The translations under genes and the position numbers were made by a program. DNA of 64,000 nucleotides from Brachybacterium vulturis (GTDB lineage: Bacteria > Actinomycetota > Actinomycetes > Actinomycetales > Dermabacteraceae), in NCBI RefSeq assembly GCF_002407185.1, contig NZ_CP023563.1, forward strand, positions 2,294,001 to 2,358,000. The letters are read 5' to 3'. Shown here in pieces: positions 20,191-29,606 of the stretch (its first letter is position 1; every line of letters starts with the position of its first letter). The notes under the pieces are model-generated. The model worked only from the letters and a program-made list of their open reading frames with translations. It searched no databases and was not told the origin of the DNA.

Positions 20191-20314
20191 CCAGCGGGCC
20201 GGAGCTGCGCAAGTCGACTACCGCTCCGGGACGCCTCGCGTGGGGACCGTCACAGCCTGCCGGATGACTATGCTGGGACGGTTCCGTCCCCCCACCGTCA
20301 CCAGGAGTCTCCCC

Positions 20315-21706
20315 GTGGCCAAGGCCCCCGCCAGCACGCTGGACAACGTCATCGCACTCGCCAAGAAGCGCGGCTTCGTCTTCCCGGCCGGTGAGATCTA
20401 CGGCGGAACCCGCTCCGCATGGGACTACGGCCCGCTCGGCGTGGAGCTCAAGGAGAACATCAAGAAGCAGTGGTGGCGCACCTTCGTGCAGTCCCGCGGC
20501 GACATGGTGGGCCTGGACTCCTCGATCATCCTGCCCAAGCGCGTGTGGGAGGCCTCCGGTCACCTCGAGACCTTCACCGACCCGCTGGTGGAGTGCAAGA
20601 GCTGCCACAACCGCTTCCGCGAGGACCACCTGCTGGAGGCCTTCGAGGAGAAGAAGGGCCGCGCCCCGGAGGGCGGCATGGCTGAGATCGCCTGCCCCAA
20701 CTGCGGCACCCGCGGCGAGTTCACCGAGCCGCAGCAGTTCTCCGGCCTGGTCAAGACCTACCTCGGCGCGGTCGACAACGAGGCGGGCCTGCACTTCCTG
20801 CGTCCCGAGACCGCGCAGGGCATCTTCGTGAACTTCCTCAACGTCGTCACCGCCACCCGCCAGAAGCCGCCCTTCGGCATCGGCCAGGTCGGCAAGGCGT
20901 TCCGCAACGAGATCACCCCCGGCAACTTCATCTTCCGCACCCGGGAGTTCGAGCAGATGGAGATCGAGTACTTCACCCCGCCGGCCCAGGCCGATCAGCA
21001 GTTCAAGGAGTGGGTCGAGGCCTGCTGGGACTGGTTCATCGACCTCGGCATCGACGCGGACAACCTGCGCCGCTTCGATGTCCCCGAGGACGAGCGGGCC
21101 CATTACAGCGCCGGCACCATCGACCTGGAGTACCGCTTCGGCTTCCAGGGCAGCGAATGGGGCGAGCTGATGGGCATCGCCAACCGCACCGACTTCGATC
21201 TGAACAGCCATACCGAGGGCTCGGGAACGAAGATGCAGTACTTCGACCAGGCCGCCGATGAGCGCTTCACGCCGTACGTCATCGAGCCCTCCTTCGGACT
21301 CACCCGCGCCATGATGGCCTTCCTGGTCGACGCCTACTGCGAGGACGAGGCCCCCAACGCCAAGGGCGGGGTCGACAAGCGCACCGTGCTCAAGCTCGAT
21401 CCGCGCCTCGCCCCGGTCAAGGTCGCCGTGCTGCCGCTGTCCAAGAGCGAGGACCTCGTGCCGCGCGCCACCCAGCTCGCCGACCGGCTGCGCACGCACT
21501 GGAACGTCGACCTGGACGTCACCCAGGCGATCGGTCGTCGCTACCGTCGCCAGGACGAGATCGGCACCCCGTTCTGCCTCACGGTCGACTTCGAGACCGC
21601 CGAGGACCAGTCCGTCACCATCCGCGAGCGCGACACCATGGCGCAGGAGCGGGTGGCGCTGGACCAGGTCGAGTCCTACCTCGCCGCGCGCCTCATCGGG
21701 GCCTGA
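20315..21706 (+). CDS. glyQS: glycyl-tRNA synthetase (alpha2 class II type)
   Basis: 463 residues from a GTG at 20315, preceded by AGGAG at 7 bases; open frame upstream runs through the znu leader. '[29 protein letters not shown]' is the diagnostic N-terminus of alpha2 GlyRS. A Cys-pair insert (CKSCHNRF and CPNCG) resembles a zinc ribbon. Class II motifs 2 and 3 are in '[24 protein letters not shown]' and '[16 protein letters not shown]', and the anticodon-binding domain is C-terminal. It charges tRNA-Gly. A TATGCT box at 20269-20274 is a likely -10. Confidence 0.97.
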   Translation: MAKAPASTLDNVIALAKKRGFVFPAGEIYGGTRSAWDYGPLGVELKENIKKQWWRTFVQSRGDMVGLDSSIILPKRVWEASGHLETFTDPLVECKSCHNRFREDHLLEAFEEKKGRAPEGGMAEIACPNCGTRGEFTEPQQFSGLVKTYLGAVDNEAGLHFLRPETAQGIFVNFLNVVTATRQKPPFGIGQVGKAFRNEITPGNFIFRTREFEQMEIEYFTPPAQADQQFKEWVEACWDWFIDLGIDADNLRRFDVPEDERAHYSAGTIDLEYRFGFQGSEWGELMGIANRTDFDLNSHTEGSGTKMQYFDQAADERFTPYVIEPSFGLTRAMMAFLVDAYCEDEAPNAKGGVDKRTVLKLDPRLAPVKVAVLPLSKSEDLVPRATQLADRLRTHWNVDLDVTQAIGRRYRRQDEIGTPFCLTVDFETAEDQSVTIRERDTMAQERVALDQVESYLAARLIGA

Positions 21707-21731
21707 ACGGCCTCGCGGCGGCGCGGCCGGC

Positions 21732-22826
21732 TCAGCCCGCCGCCCCGCCGCCGCGGGAGAGCACCATCTGCAGCGGCGGGACCACCAGCGCCCCGAAGGT
21801 CCGCAGCAGGTCCTGCTGCTCCCTCAGCGACGCCCCGAGCGGCAGCACGAGGACGATCTCGTCGGCGGCGCGGACCACCGGGTCCTCCCACAGCGCCCGG
21901 GCGACCGCCGCGGGCTGATCCAGCACCACCTCGCTGAACACCGCCTCGTGCCCGCCGATCTCCCGGCCCCGGTGCTCGCCGACGATCCGGGCCTCCGGGG
22001 CACGTTCCCGGGGGAGGAGGGTCAGGTAGCGCTCCAGCTCGGCGTCGCTGCGCACCGGGATCATCTGGCGGCTGACCATCACGTGCCCTTCGCCATGGCC
22101 CGCCTCCCGCGAGGCGCTGCGATACGCCTCCAGCGCCTCGAGCTGCAGCTCGGCGAACGGACGCCCCGAGCCGTCGTCCGGCGCCATGGTGGCCAGCTGC
22201 AGGCGGAGGCCGAGAGCTCCCGCCCTCGCCGCCCGTCGCGGATCGGCGGCGCCGTAGGCGAGCCGGTCGCGGAGCCCGGGCACCTGCGGCTGCAGGCGCA
22301 GCGGGCTGCCGGCCGCGAGCTCCTCGACGTGGCGGTCGGCGCCCGCGACGATCTCCCCGTCCAGCAGCGAGACCAGATCGTGCAGCACCCGGTCCACGTG
22401 CTCGGCGCGCTCCGGCACCGCCCCGAAGGCGCGGGTGTACATCGCCTCGTGCGCCGAGTGGCCGGAGCTCACGCCGGGTCGGAGCCGGCCCCCGGTGAGC
22501 AGGTCCGCAGTGGCGAGGTCCTCCGCGAGCCGGCCCGCGTTCTCGAAGCGCAGCGGGATCACCGCGGTGCCGAGCTCGATCCGGGCGGTGCGCCGCCCCA
22601 GCGCCGCCAGGAACAGCAGCGGGGAGGAGAGCGTGTCCTGCAGGTGCCGGGTGCGCACGTACCCGACGTCGTACCCGAGGTCCTCGGCGGCGAGGAACAG
22701 CTCGATGCCCTGCTCGAGGCCGTCACTGGTGACGGTCCCTCCCTCGGAGCGGATGCCGGTGTGCTCGATCTGGGCCACGAAGCCGATGCGCGGGGCCTCG
22801 CGGAGTCCGGGCGTCCTGGCGGTCAT
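21732..22826 (-). CDS. luciferase-like (LLM class) flavin-dependent oxidoreductase
   Basis: 364 residues. 'ELFLAAEDLGYDVGYVRTRHL', 'LAALGRRTARIELGTAVIPLRFENAGRLAEDLATADLLTGGRLRPGVSSGHSAHEA' (quoted here only as the recognised region, residues about 65-125) and the TIM-barrel spacing are typical of bacterial-luciferase-like monooxygenases. The family uses reduced FMN or F420. The gene is divergent from dusB with 195 bases between. Neighbours give no clue to the substrate. Confidence 0.75.
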   Translation of the reverse strand: MTARTPGLREAPRIGFVAQIEHTGIRSEGGTVTSDGLEQGIELFLAAEDLGYDVGYVRTRHLQDTLSSPLLFLAALGRRTARIELGTAVIPLRFENAGRLAEDLATADLLTGGRLRPGVSSGHSAHEAMYTRAFGAVPERAEHVDRVLHDLVSLLDGEIVAGADRHVEELAAGSPLRLQPQVPGLRDRLAYGAADPRRAARAGALGLRLQLATMAPDDGSGRPFAELQLEALEAYRSASREAGHGEGHVMVSRQMIPVRSDAELERYLTLLPRERAPEARIVGEHRGREIGGHEAVFSEVVLDQPAAVARALWEDPVVRAADEIVLVLPLGASLREQQDLLRTFGALVVPPLQMVLSRGGGAAG

Positions 22827-23021
22827 CTCGTGCCTCCTTCGTCGTGCGACGGTCGGCGCGAGGGCGGGGAAGGGACGGGTGCGCCGCTGCTCCCATCATC
22901 CCGTCGCTCCCGCCTCCGGCCCAGGACCAACAGCCCGGTTCCCTCCTCCCCATCGGGTGCCGATGCACATCACCCCCGCCACCCCTCCCGGGTGACAGTG
23001 CCAGATGGGACAATCGAGACG

Positions 23022-24269
23022 ATGACCACCCTCGACACCGCACCCCAGGCGCTCCGCCCCACCGTCGCCCCGGCCCGCGGCTCCACGTCCGTGCCGGGCA
23101 CCGGCGCGGCCCGTCGCGCCCTCACGATCGGCCCGCACACCATCGACACCCCCGTGGTGCTGGCACCGATGGCCGGGATCACGAATATGGCGTTCCGCCT
23201 GCTGTGCCGTGAGTTCGGTGCGCTGCACAGCGAGGACGACGGCGGCCTGTACGTGGGCGAGATGGTCACCACGCGCGCCCTGGTCGAGGACCACAAGGAG
23301 TCCTGGCGCCTGGTGACCATGGGGGAGCGGGAGACGCCCCGCTCGGTGCAGCTGTACGGAGTGGACCCCGCCACGGTGCGCCGTGCGGTGGAGATGATCC
23401 GCGAGCGCGATCTCGCCGACCACATCGATCTGAACTTCGGCTGCCCCGTCCCCAAGGTCACCCGTCGCGGCGGGGGCGGTGTGCTGCCGTGGAAGACCGA
23501 GCTGTTCACCCGCATCGTCAGCGCCGCCGTCCAGGCCGCCGGCCCCGAGGTGCCGGTCACGGTCAAGACCCGCATCGGCATCGACGACGAGCACCGCACC
23601 TTCCGCGACGCCGGGCTGATCGCCCAGGAGGTCGGGGCCGCGGCGATCGCGCTGCACGGCCGCACCGTGGTCCAGCACTATTCCGGCCAGGCGCGCTGGC
23701 AGGCGATCACCGAGCTCAAGGAGCTGGTCACCGACATCCCGGTGCTCGGCAACGGCGACATCTGGTCCGCTGAGGACGCGATCGAGATGATGGAGCAGAC
23801 CGGCTGCGACGGCGTCGTCGTCGGCCGCGGCTGCCAGGGCCGGCCCTGGCTGTTCGCGGATCTGGCCGCCGCCTTCGCCGGGAAGCCCGATCGGGTGCGC
23901 CCCACGCTGGGGGACGTCGCGACGATCCTGCGCCGCCACGCCGAGCTGCTGGTGGAGTACTACGAGGACGAGGGCCGCGCCGTGCGCGACCTGCGCAAGC
24001 ACGTGGCCTGGTACTTCAAGGGCTATCCCGTCGGCGGGGAGATGCGGCACCGCCTGGCCACCATGGAGTCCCTCGCCGACCTCGACGCGAAGCTCGCCGA
24101 GCTCGACCTGGCCAGTCCCTACCCGGGCGCCGCCGTGGAGGGCCCGCGCGGCCGCGCCGGCACGCCCAAGAAGGCGCACGTGCCCGAGGGCTGGATGACC
24201 TCCCGCGAGCTCAGCACTGAGCACGCCGCCCGCCTCCACGAGGCCGAGCTCGACACGTCGGGGGGCTGA
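23022..24269 (+). CDS. dusB: tRNA-dihydrouridine synthase (DusB-like)
   Basis: 415 residues from the ATG at 23022. 'LAPMAGITNMAFRLLC' (FMN site), 'HIDLNFGCPVPKVTRRGGGG' with the catalytic Cys, 'LHGRTVVQHYSG' and 'LGNGDIWSAEDA' are the Dus signature blocks. The C-terminal helical domain contains 'VAWYFKGYPVGGEMR', as in DusB/Dus1. It reduces uridine in the tRNA D-loop using NADPH. About 40 residues precede the barrel. The dusB-dgt-dnaG order is commonly seen in Micrococcales; dgt begins 4 bases after its stop. Confidence 0.92.
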   Translation: MTTLDTAPQALRPTVAPARGSTSVPGTGAARRALTIGPHTIDTPVVLAPMAGITNMAFRLLCREFGALHSEDDGGLYVGEMVTTRALVEDHKESWRLVTMGERETPRSVQLYGVDPATVRRAVEMIRERDLADHIDLNFGCPVPKVTRRGGGGVLPWKTELFTRIVSAAVQAAGPEVPVTVKTRIGIDDEHRTFRDAGLIAQEVGAAAIALHGRTVVQHYSGQARWQAITELKELVTDIPVLGNGDIWSAEDAIEMMEQTGCDGVVVGRGCQGRPWLFADLAAAFAGKPDRVRPTLGDVATILRRHAELLVEYYEDEGRAVRDLRKHVAWYFKGYPVGGEMRHRLATMESLADLDAKLAELDLASPYPGAAVEGPRGRAGTPKKAHVPEGWMTSRELSTEHAARLHEAELDTSGG

Positions 24270-24273
24270 GCCG

Positions 24274-25611
24274 ATGTCCCTGCACCCCGCGCCACCGTCG
24301 GCGGTGGGCGATGTGCCACCGCCTGCGGTCTACACCGCGCACGATCTCGAGCGCTGGGTGTCCGAGCCGCCCAAGTCCCAGGCCCGCACCCCGTTCCAGC
24401 GCGATCGTGCCCGCGTGCTGCACTCCTCGGCGCTGCGCCGGCTCGGTGCCAAGACCCAGGTGCTCGGCGCGGGGGCGAACGACTTCGTGCGCACCCGCCT
24501 CACCCATTCCCTCGAGGTCGCGCAGGTGGGCCGTGACATCGGGGCGGAGCTCGGCTGCGATCCCGACATCGTCGATGCCGCCTGCCTCTCCCACGACCTC
24601 GGCCACCCGCCCTTCGGCCACAACGGGGAGAAGGTGCTCGACTCCCTCGCCGCCGACTTCGGCGGTTTCGAGGGCAACGCGCAGACCCTCCGCCTGCTCA
24701 CGCGGCTGGAGCCCAAGCTGGTGGGGGAGGAGCGGCCCTACGGACTGAACCTCACCCGGGCGAGCGTCGATGCGGCGATCAAGTACCCCTGGACCCGAGG
24801 GCAGGGCCCGAACCCCGCCTCGCCGAAGTTCGGTGCCTATGCCGACGATCTGGACGTCTTCACCTGGGCGCGCGAGGGCGCGGTGCCGGGGCGCCAGTGC
24901 TTCGAGGCGCAGGTGATGGACCTCGCCGACGACATCGCATACTCCGTGCACGACATCGAGGACGCGATCACCGGTCGCACCATAGATCTGCAGGCGCTGC
25001 AGGACCCGATGGAGCGCGCCGCGGCCCTGTACGTGGTCCAGGACTGGTATATGCCGGGCGAGTCCATCGCGGAGCTCGATGCGGCGCTGACCCGGCTCGA
25101 GGCCGAACCGAGCTGGCTGGCCTCCTTCACCGGCTCGATGCGCTCGGCCGCTGCGCTGAAGAACATGGCCAGCCAGCTCATCGGGCGCTTCACCCGCTCC
25201 GCGATCGTCGCGACCCGCAGCGCCCACGGCGAGGGCCCGCTCTCCCGCTACAGCGGCGACATGGTGGTGCCCGAGCAGACCCATCTCGAGATCGCGGTGC
25301 TCAAGGGCCTCGCGGCTGCGTACGTGATGTCCGCCGCCTCGCAGCAGCCGGTCTACGAGGCGCAGGAGGAGATCATCCAGGACCTCTACTCGCGGCTGTG
25401 GAACACCGGCACCCAGTACCTCAGCCCCCTGTTCACCGAGCTCTGGCACGATGCGGGCGACGACGACGGCCGCCGCCGCGTGGTGGTCGATCAGATCGCC
25501 TCCTTCACCGATGTCACCGCGCGCCAGCTGCACGGCGCGCTCTTCGACCGCGCCGTCTCCCACGTGACCGCCGCGGACACCCCGCTGCCGGGCCTCGGAC
25601 CGGAGCTCTGA
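24274..25611 (+). CDS. dgt: deoxyguanosinetriphosphate triphosphohydrolase-like protein
   Basis: 445 residues. The HD-domain metal site is visible as 'RTRLTHSLEVAQVGRDIG' (His) and 'LSHDLGHPPFGHNGE' (His-Asp), with the later Asp in 'MDLADDIAYSVHDIED'. 'RTPFQRDRARVLHSSALRRLGAKTQV' is the Dgt N-terminal signature. The enzyme releases triphosphate from dGTP or other dNTPs and helps control dNTP pools. It is tightly packed between dusB and dnaG (4-base gaps on each side), so a replication and nucleotide-pool operon is likely. Confidence 0.93.
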   Translation: MSLHPAPPSAVGDVPPPAVYTAHDLERWVSEPPKSQARTPFQRDRARVLHSSALRRLGAKTQVLGAGANDFVRTRLTHSLEVAQVGRDIGAELGCDPDIVDAACLSHDLGHPPFGHNGEKVLDSLAADFGGFEGNAQTLRLLTRLEPKLVGEERPYGLNLTRASVDAAIKYPWTRGQGPNPASPKFGAYADDLDVFTWAREGAVPGRQCFEAQVMDLADDIAYSVHDIEDAITGRTIDLQALQDPMERAAALYVVQDWYMPGESIAELDAALTRLEAEPSWLASFTGSMRSAAALKNMASQLIGRFTRSAIVATRSAHGEGPLSRYSGDMVVPEQTHLEIAVLKGLAAAYVMSAASQQPVYEAQEEIIQDLYSRLWNTGTQYLSPLFTELWHDAGDDDGRRRVVVDQIASFTDVTARQLHGALFDRAVSHVTAADTPLPGLGPEL

Positions 25612-25615
25612 GCCC

Positions 25616-27583
25616 GTGGCCCAGGGACTGATCCGTCGCGCCGACGTGGACTCCGTGCGCGAACGCGCGAGGCTCGACGAGGTGGTCTCCGAGCACGTCA
25701 CGCTGCGCACCGCCGGGATCGGTTCGATGAAGGGCCTGTGCCCCTTCCACGACGAGAAGACCCCCTCCTTCAACATCCGCCCGCAGCTGGGCCACTGGCA
25801 CTGCTTCGGCTGCGGCGAGGGCGGGGACGTGATCTCCTTCGTCCAGAAGGTCAACCACCTCAGCTTCGTCGAAGCGGTCGAGATGCTGGCCGCCCGCTAC
25901 GGCGTCCAGCTGCAGTACGAGGATACCGGCGAGGGCCGCGGCGACCGTCCTGACTTCGGCACCCGGCGCCGGCTGCTGGACGCGCACGCGATCGCCGAGG
26001 AGTACTACCGCGAGCAGCTGGGCACCCCGGCCGCCGAGGTGGGGCGCCGATTCCTCACCGAGCGCGGCTTCGACCAGGAGGCCGCCGCCCACTTCGGGGT
26101 CGGGTTCGCGCCCGAGGGCTGGGAGTCGCTGACCGGAGTGCTGCGGGGACGCGGCTTCACCGAGGCGGAGCTGACCGCCAGCGGGCTCGTCTCCCAGGGC
26201 CAGCGCGGGGTCTACGACCGCTTCCGGGGCCGTCTGGTCTGGCCGATCCGCGACATCACCGGCAACACCATCGGCTTCGGCGCGCGCCGCCTGTTGGAGT
26301 CCGACAAGGGTCCCAAGTACCTCAACACCCCCGAGACCGCGATCTACCACAAGTCCAGCGTGCTGTACGGCCTGGACATCGCCCGCAAGGAGATCTCCTC
26401 CCAGCACCGGGTGGTGGTGGTCGAGGGCTACACCGACGTGATGGCCGCCCATCTGGCCGGGGTCACCACCGCGGTCGCGTCCTGCGGCACCGCCTTCGGC
26501 CCCGAGCACGTGAAGATCGTGCGCCGGGTGATGGGGGACTCGAACCCCTCGGCCGGACTGCGGCTGAACACGGACGGCCGAGGACTGGCCGGCGAGGTGA
26601 TCTTCACCTTCGACGGCGACGCCGCCGGGCAGAAGGCCGCGCTGCGCGCCTTCGAGGAGGACCAGCGCTTCGTCGCCCAGACCTACGTCGCGGTCGAGGC
26701 CAGCGGCATGGACCCCTGCGAGCTGCGGATCCAGCAGGGCGACCAGGCGGTGCGGGAACTGATCGAGACCCGTCGGCCGCTGTTCGAGTTCGCGATCCGC
26801 ACCGCCATCTCCCAGGTCGACCTCGACACCGTCGAGGGCCAGGTCACCGCGCTGCGGATGGCCGCCCCGGTGGTCGCCCGCATCCGCGACCGGGCGATGC
26901 GGCCCGAGTACGCGCGGCGGCTGTCCGGCTGGCTGGGGATGGACGAGGGCACGGTGCTGCGGGCCGTGCACGACGCCGCCCGCAGCGAGGGGCGCGCCGC
27001 CCAGCGGACGGAGCCGCAGCGGCCCGCCCCGGAGACCCCGGCCGCCGGAGCCGCGGGCGAGGAGCCTGCGATCCCGGCCGCCCGCCTCGCGGATGTGGTC
27101 AGCCCCCGCGACCCCGTGGGCCAGGTCGAGACCCAGTCGCTCGCGGTGATGCTCCAGGCCCCGCGGCTACTGGAGGCCGAGAAGGTCGCCACCCTGCCGG
27201 ACGACGCCTTCCACGTCTCGGCGCTGCAGGGAGTCTGGGACGTGATGCTCGCCGCCGGCACCCTGCTGGATGCCGTGGAGGGGCAGCTCCATGCCGCCCG
27301 CTATCTCGAACAGGTCCTGGAGATCGCCGGTGAGACGGTGCGCCCGCTGATCGTGGAGATCGCGAACCTCGACCTGCCGGCGCGGGACGAGGACGGGCTG
27401 CGGCGCCTCGCGCATTCCCTGCTGGACCGGCTCGCGGAGCTGTCCCTCACCCGCGAGTACTCGGTGCTCAAGCAGCGCCTGCAGCGCACCGACCCCTCCG
27501 ACGCCGAGCGCCACCAGGAGATCATGGCGCGTCTGGCTCAGGTGCAGGGCCGCCGCCGAGCGCTGCGTGCGCTGCAGGACTGA
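25616..27583 (+). CDS. dnaG: DNA primase
   Basis: 655 residues starting at GTG. The CHC2 zinc ribbon is 'CPFHDEKTPSFNI...HWHCFGCGEGGD'. The TOPRIM catalytic core has 'VVVVEGYTDVMAAH' and 'FTFDGDAAGQKAA'. The C-terminal part after the Pro/Ala-rich linker (about residues 460-490) is the DnaB-interacting domain. It makes RNA primers for replication. The start is 4 bases after the dgt stop and agrees with the family N-terminus (IRRADVDSVRERARLDEVV). Confidence 0.96.
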   Translation: MAQGLIRRADVDSVRERARLDEVVSEHVTLRTAGIGSMKGLCPFHDEKTPSFNIRPQLGHWHCFGCGEGGDVISFVQKVNHLSFVEAVEMLAARYGVQLQYEDTGEGRGDRPDFGTRRRLLDAHAIAEEYYREQLGTPAAEVGRRFLTERGFDQEAAAHFGVGFAPEGWESLTGVLRGRGFTEAELTASGLVSQGQRGVYDRFRGRLVWPIRDITGNTIGFGARRLLESDKGPKYLNTPETAIYHKSSVLYGLDIARKEISSQHRVVVVEGYTDVMAAHLAGVTTAVASCGTAFGPEHVKIVRRVMGDSNPSAGLRLNTDGRGLAGEVIFTFDGDAAGQKAALRAFEEDQRFVAQTYVAVEASGMDPCELRIQQGDQAVRELIETRRPLFEFAIRTAISQVDLDTVEGQVTALRMAAPVVARIRDRAMRPEYARRLSGWLGMDEGTVLRAVHDAARSEGRAAQRTEPQRPAPETPAAGAAGEEPAIPAARLADVVSPRDPVGQVETQSLAVMLQAPRLLEAEKVATLPDDAFHVSALQGVWDVMLAAGTLLDAVEGQLHAARYLEQVLEIAGETVRPLIVEIANLDLPARDEDGLRRLAHSLLDRLAELSLTREYSVLKQRLQRTDPSDAERHQEIMARLAQVQGRRRALRALQD

Positions 27584-27593
27584 CCGACGACGC

Positions 27594-28430
27594 TCAGAGC
27601 AGATGCGGAGCCTGTGCGGCGATGTCCTGGATCCGCTGCTGGGCGCGCTGGTGGAGCAGCCCGGTCGTGAACGCGTTGTGACCGCGGGCTCCGCCGGCGT
27701 GCGCATGCTCGAGCAGGAATCCCGTGGCCACCACCGCGTCCTGCATCAACCCGAGCTGGACGTGGACCGTCGTCGCAGCGTCGTAGTGCGCGGCGGCGCC
27801 CGGTTCCACCGGGAGCAGGAGCTCCGCGGCATAGCGCCAGCGTTTGGCGGCCTTGCGGGCCGAGTGCAGGGCGTGCGGCTCGCCGTCCGCCGACCGGAGC
27901 CGTGCGCGGACCTCGTCCCGTACGCCCTCGAGCAGGCGCAGCGGCTCCCGCTCGACGAGGCGCGGCGGATCCTGCTGCCACGACCCGAGCTGGTCCACGG
28001 CACCGCGCCAGCGCGCTCTGCCATGGCGTGCGGCGACGTGGGCGACCGCGGTCCGACGTCGCTGGGCGAGCGCGTCGGCGAGCTCCTCCCGGACCGGGCC
28101 GAGGACCAGCGAGGCGGGCAGGGCCTCGACCTGCGCGAGCAGATCCTGAGCGAGCACGTCGGTGTCGCGCAGCTCGCTGAGGGTGCGGGCGACGAACCGC
28201 AGGTCGCGGTCGGTCGTGGTGGCGGCGACGGGGGCGTGCGCGAAGGACTCCGGGAACGTGCGCAGGGTCGCCCGCAGGCGGCGCAGCGAGGTGCGGGTCT
28301 CGTGCACGGCCTCGACCGTCAGCTCCCGCTCCAGTTCGTCCTCACCGGCGCGCTCGATGCGCAGCAGCCCCTGGGCCGCGCGCTCGGCGTGCTCATGGAC
28401 GTAAGCGGTCAGTGCATCCTCGTGAGACAT
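27594..28430 (-). CDS. CHAD-domain protein
   Basis: 278 residues from the ATG at 28430 (AGGAA six bases upstream). Two helical-bundle halves each carry a conserved basic/His motif, 'VEAVHETRTSLRRLRATLRTF' and 'LHSARKAAKRWRYAAELL'. CHAD domains bind inorganic polyphosphate through these Lys/Arg/His surfaces. No triphosphate-tunnel (CYTH) domain is fused or adjacent. It converges on dnaG with a 10-base gap. A polyphosphate glucokinase is encoded 22 kb away, so polyP is probably used in this cell. Confidence 0.85.
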   Translation of the reverse strand: MSHEDALTAYVHEHAERAAQGLLRIERAGEDELERELTVEAVHETRTSLRRLRATLRTFPESFAHAPVAATTTDRDLRFVARTLSELRDTDVLAQDLLAQVEALPASLVLGPVREELADALAQRRRTAVAHVAARHGRARWRGAVDQLGSWQQDPPRLVEREPLRLLEGVRDEVRARLRSADGEPHALHSARKAAKRWRYAAELLLPVEPGAAAHYDAATTVHVQLGLMQDAVVATGFLLEHAHAGGARGHNAFTTGLLHQRAQQRIQDIAAQAPHLL

Positions 28431-28513
28431 CGACACTTCCTGCGAGACGGAGACGCCGGTCGGCTCTCACCACGGAGAACTGACCGACGCATCGACCATG
28501 CGGTGTACGGTCC

Positions 28514-28551
28514 GGTCGGCCAGGTGGGGCGTGAATCCGCGACTGACGGAT
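28514..28551 (-). repeat. degenerate copy of the 3' half of tRNA-Met (candidate attachment-site remnant)
   Basis: These 38 bases match 32977-33014 in 33 positions without gaps and in the same orientation. The match covers the tRNA-Met discriminator, acceptor 3' strand, T arm and the 3' side of the anticodon stem, then stops. The 3' half of a tRNA gene is what integrative elements usually duplicate. The distance between the copies is 4463 bases. It could instead be a decayed tRNA gene. Confidence 0.7.
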
Positions 28552-28583
28552 CAACGGCACCATCCTCTCATGACCAGCGAAGA

Positions 28584-28693
28584 CGGGCGCCAAGATCCCC
28601 CTTCGAGAGAGTCGATGAGGTGGATCCGGTCGGCAACCACAATGGCGCCATATGACGCTCGATGACGGCAGAATTCGCTCCTCTTGGCGCCCG
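28584..28693. repeat. 12-bp perfect inverted repeat around 86 bases
   Basis: CGGGCGCCAAGA (28584-28595) and its exact complement TCTTGGCGCCCG (28682-28693). The right arm overlaps the candidate -35 of the OsmC gene. It could be an operator pair that loops DNA, or terminal repeats of a tiny decayed element; no flanking target duplication was recognised. Confidence 0.65.
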
Positions 28694-28713
28694 CAGCAGG
28701 CACTTCTATCGTC
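28684..28713 (+). promoter_or_regulatory. candidate promoter for a leaderless OsmC transcript
   Basis: TTGGCG (28684-28689) and TATCGT (28708-28713) are separated by 18 bases. The box ends 6 bases before the ATG and no ribosome-binding site is seen. Confidence 0.45.
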
Positions 28714-28719
28714 GACGTC

Positions 28720-29277
28720 ATGACGATCACCGCAAGCATCCAGTCCGCCGTCCCCGAGATCACCGTCGAGGATCGCGCCGCCCGGCTCACGGACGCCGGA
28801 AACGCGTGGGCCGAGCGTATCGATGCCAATCGCTCGAACGCCCATCTGAACTACGCGGTCGAAGGAATCGGCGCCGGTTCAGTCGCGACGACAGTGCGTG
28901 CCGGCAAGCACTCCTTCGTCGTCGACGAGCCTGCGGTGCTGGCCGGCGATGACATCGGGAGCAGCCCGGTCGAATACGCCCTGGGCGCTTTGGTCGGCTG
29001 CCAGGTCGTCGTCTATCGCCTCTACGCGCAGCAGCTCGGAATTCCCTTCGACGACATCGTCATCAGGGCCGAGGCCGATCTGGACGCGGCGCGACTGTTC
29101 GGCGCCGACGAGTCCGTGCGCGCCGGGTTCTCCGAGGTGCGGCTCGACATCGAGATCTCCGGACCGGAGACGAACGAGCGCTATGACGAGCTGCGCGAAG
29201 CCGTCGATGCCCATTGCCCGGTGCTCGACATCTTCCAGAATCCGACCCCGGTCAAGACCACCGTCATCCGCGCCTGA
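28720..29277 (+). CDS. OsmC-family peroxiredoxin-like protein
   Basis: 185 residues from the ATG at 28720; an earlier in-frame start at 28684 has no support. The two redox Cys positions of the family are present, 'ALGALVGCQVVVYRLYA' and 'DAHCPVLDIFQNPTPV', about 65 residues apart. OsmC/Ohr-like proteins reduce organic hydroperoxides in the cytoplasm. It is the first gene in the tRNA-Met-bounded stretch and its codon use is less GC-biased than that of dnaG or the FAS genes. Long arms in the N-terminal region suggest the YhfA/OsmC branch rather than Ohr. Confidence 0.85.
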   Translation: MTITASIQSAVPEITVEDRAARLTDAGNAWAERIDANRSNAHLNYAVEGIGAGSVATTVRAGKHSFVVDEPAVLAGDDIGSSPVEYALGALVGCQVVVYRLYAQQLGIPFDDIVIRAEADLDAARLFGADESVRAGFSEVRLDIEISGPETNERYDELREAVDAHCPVLDIFQNPTPVKTTVIRA

Positions 29278-29340
29278 TCACTGTCATGCCGAACTGATCA
29301 CGGACATCGGGCCGGCGTCCATCAGCTCTGTGGCCCGCTC

Positions 29341-29606
29341 ATATTCGTGGCCGCGGACGTGCTGCCGACGAAGCGCTGCGAGGGCGGACGGGTGATCAAC
29401 GCCGTTGTCCTGGTCGCGACCGGCGTCAACGGCGACGGGCATCGCGAATTCCCCGGCATGCACGTCGCCACCTTCGAGATGGGCGCAGCCTGGTGCAGGC
29501 TCGTCGCTGACCAGGTCGGCCGCGGGCGTGGTGGAGTCCGTCTGGTCAGGTCCGACGTGCACGCCGGGGTGGTCGAGGTGTTTGCCGCGCACAACCCCCT
29601 GGGCCC
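29341..29606 (+). pseudogene. IS256-type (mutator) transposase fragment
   Basis: The translated segment 'EGGRVINAVVLVATGVNGDG', then 'HREFPGMHVATFEMGAAWCR', 'VADQVGRGRGGVRLVRSDVH' and 'AGVVEVFAA', follows the catalytic-core consensus of IS256 transposases (VATGVNxDGHREVLG...SDAHAGL). Only about 85 of some 400 residues remain; there is no start, no C-terminal part and no terminal inverted repeats. The homology ends near 29606, where the reading frame changes. It is a dead insertion-sequence remnant. Confidence 0.82.

Larger units (their letters stand above)
28431..28719. other. intergenic region between the CHAD gene and the OsmC gene
   Basis: About 290 bases without a gene. It contains the degenerate tRNA-Met 3' fragment, a 12-bp inverted repeat and a candidate OsmC promoter, all listed separately. 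Base composition changes to less GC-rich here, marking the left side of the accessory stretch. Confidence 0.6.

Noticed and set aside
28437-28720. Complete second tRNA gene at 28514-28590
   Set aside because: Only the 3' half aligns; the 5' half cannot form a D arm or an acceptor strand.
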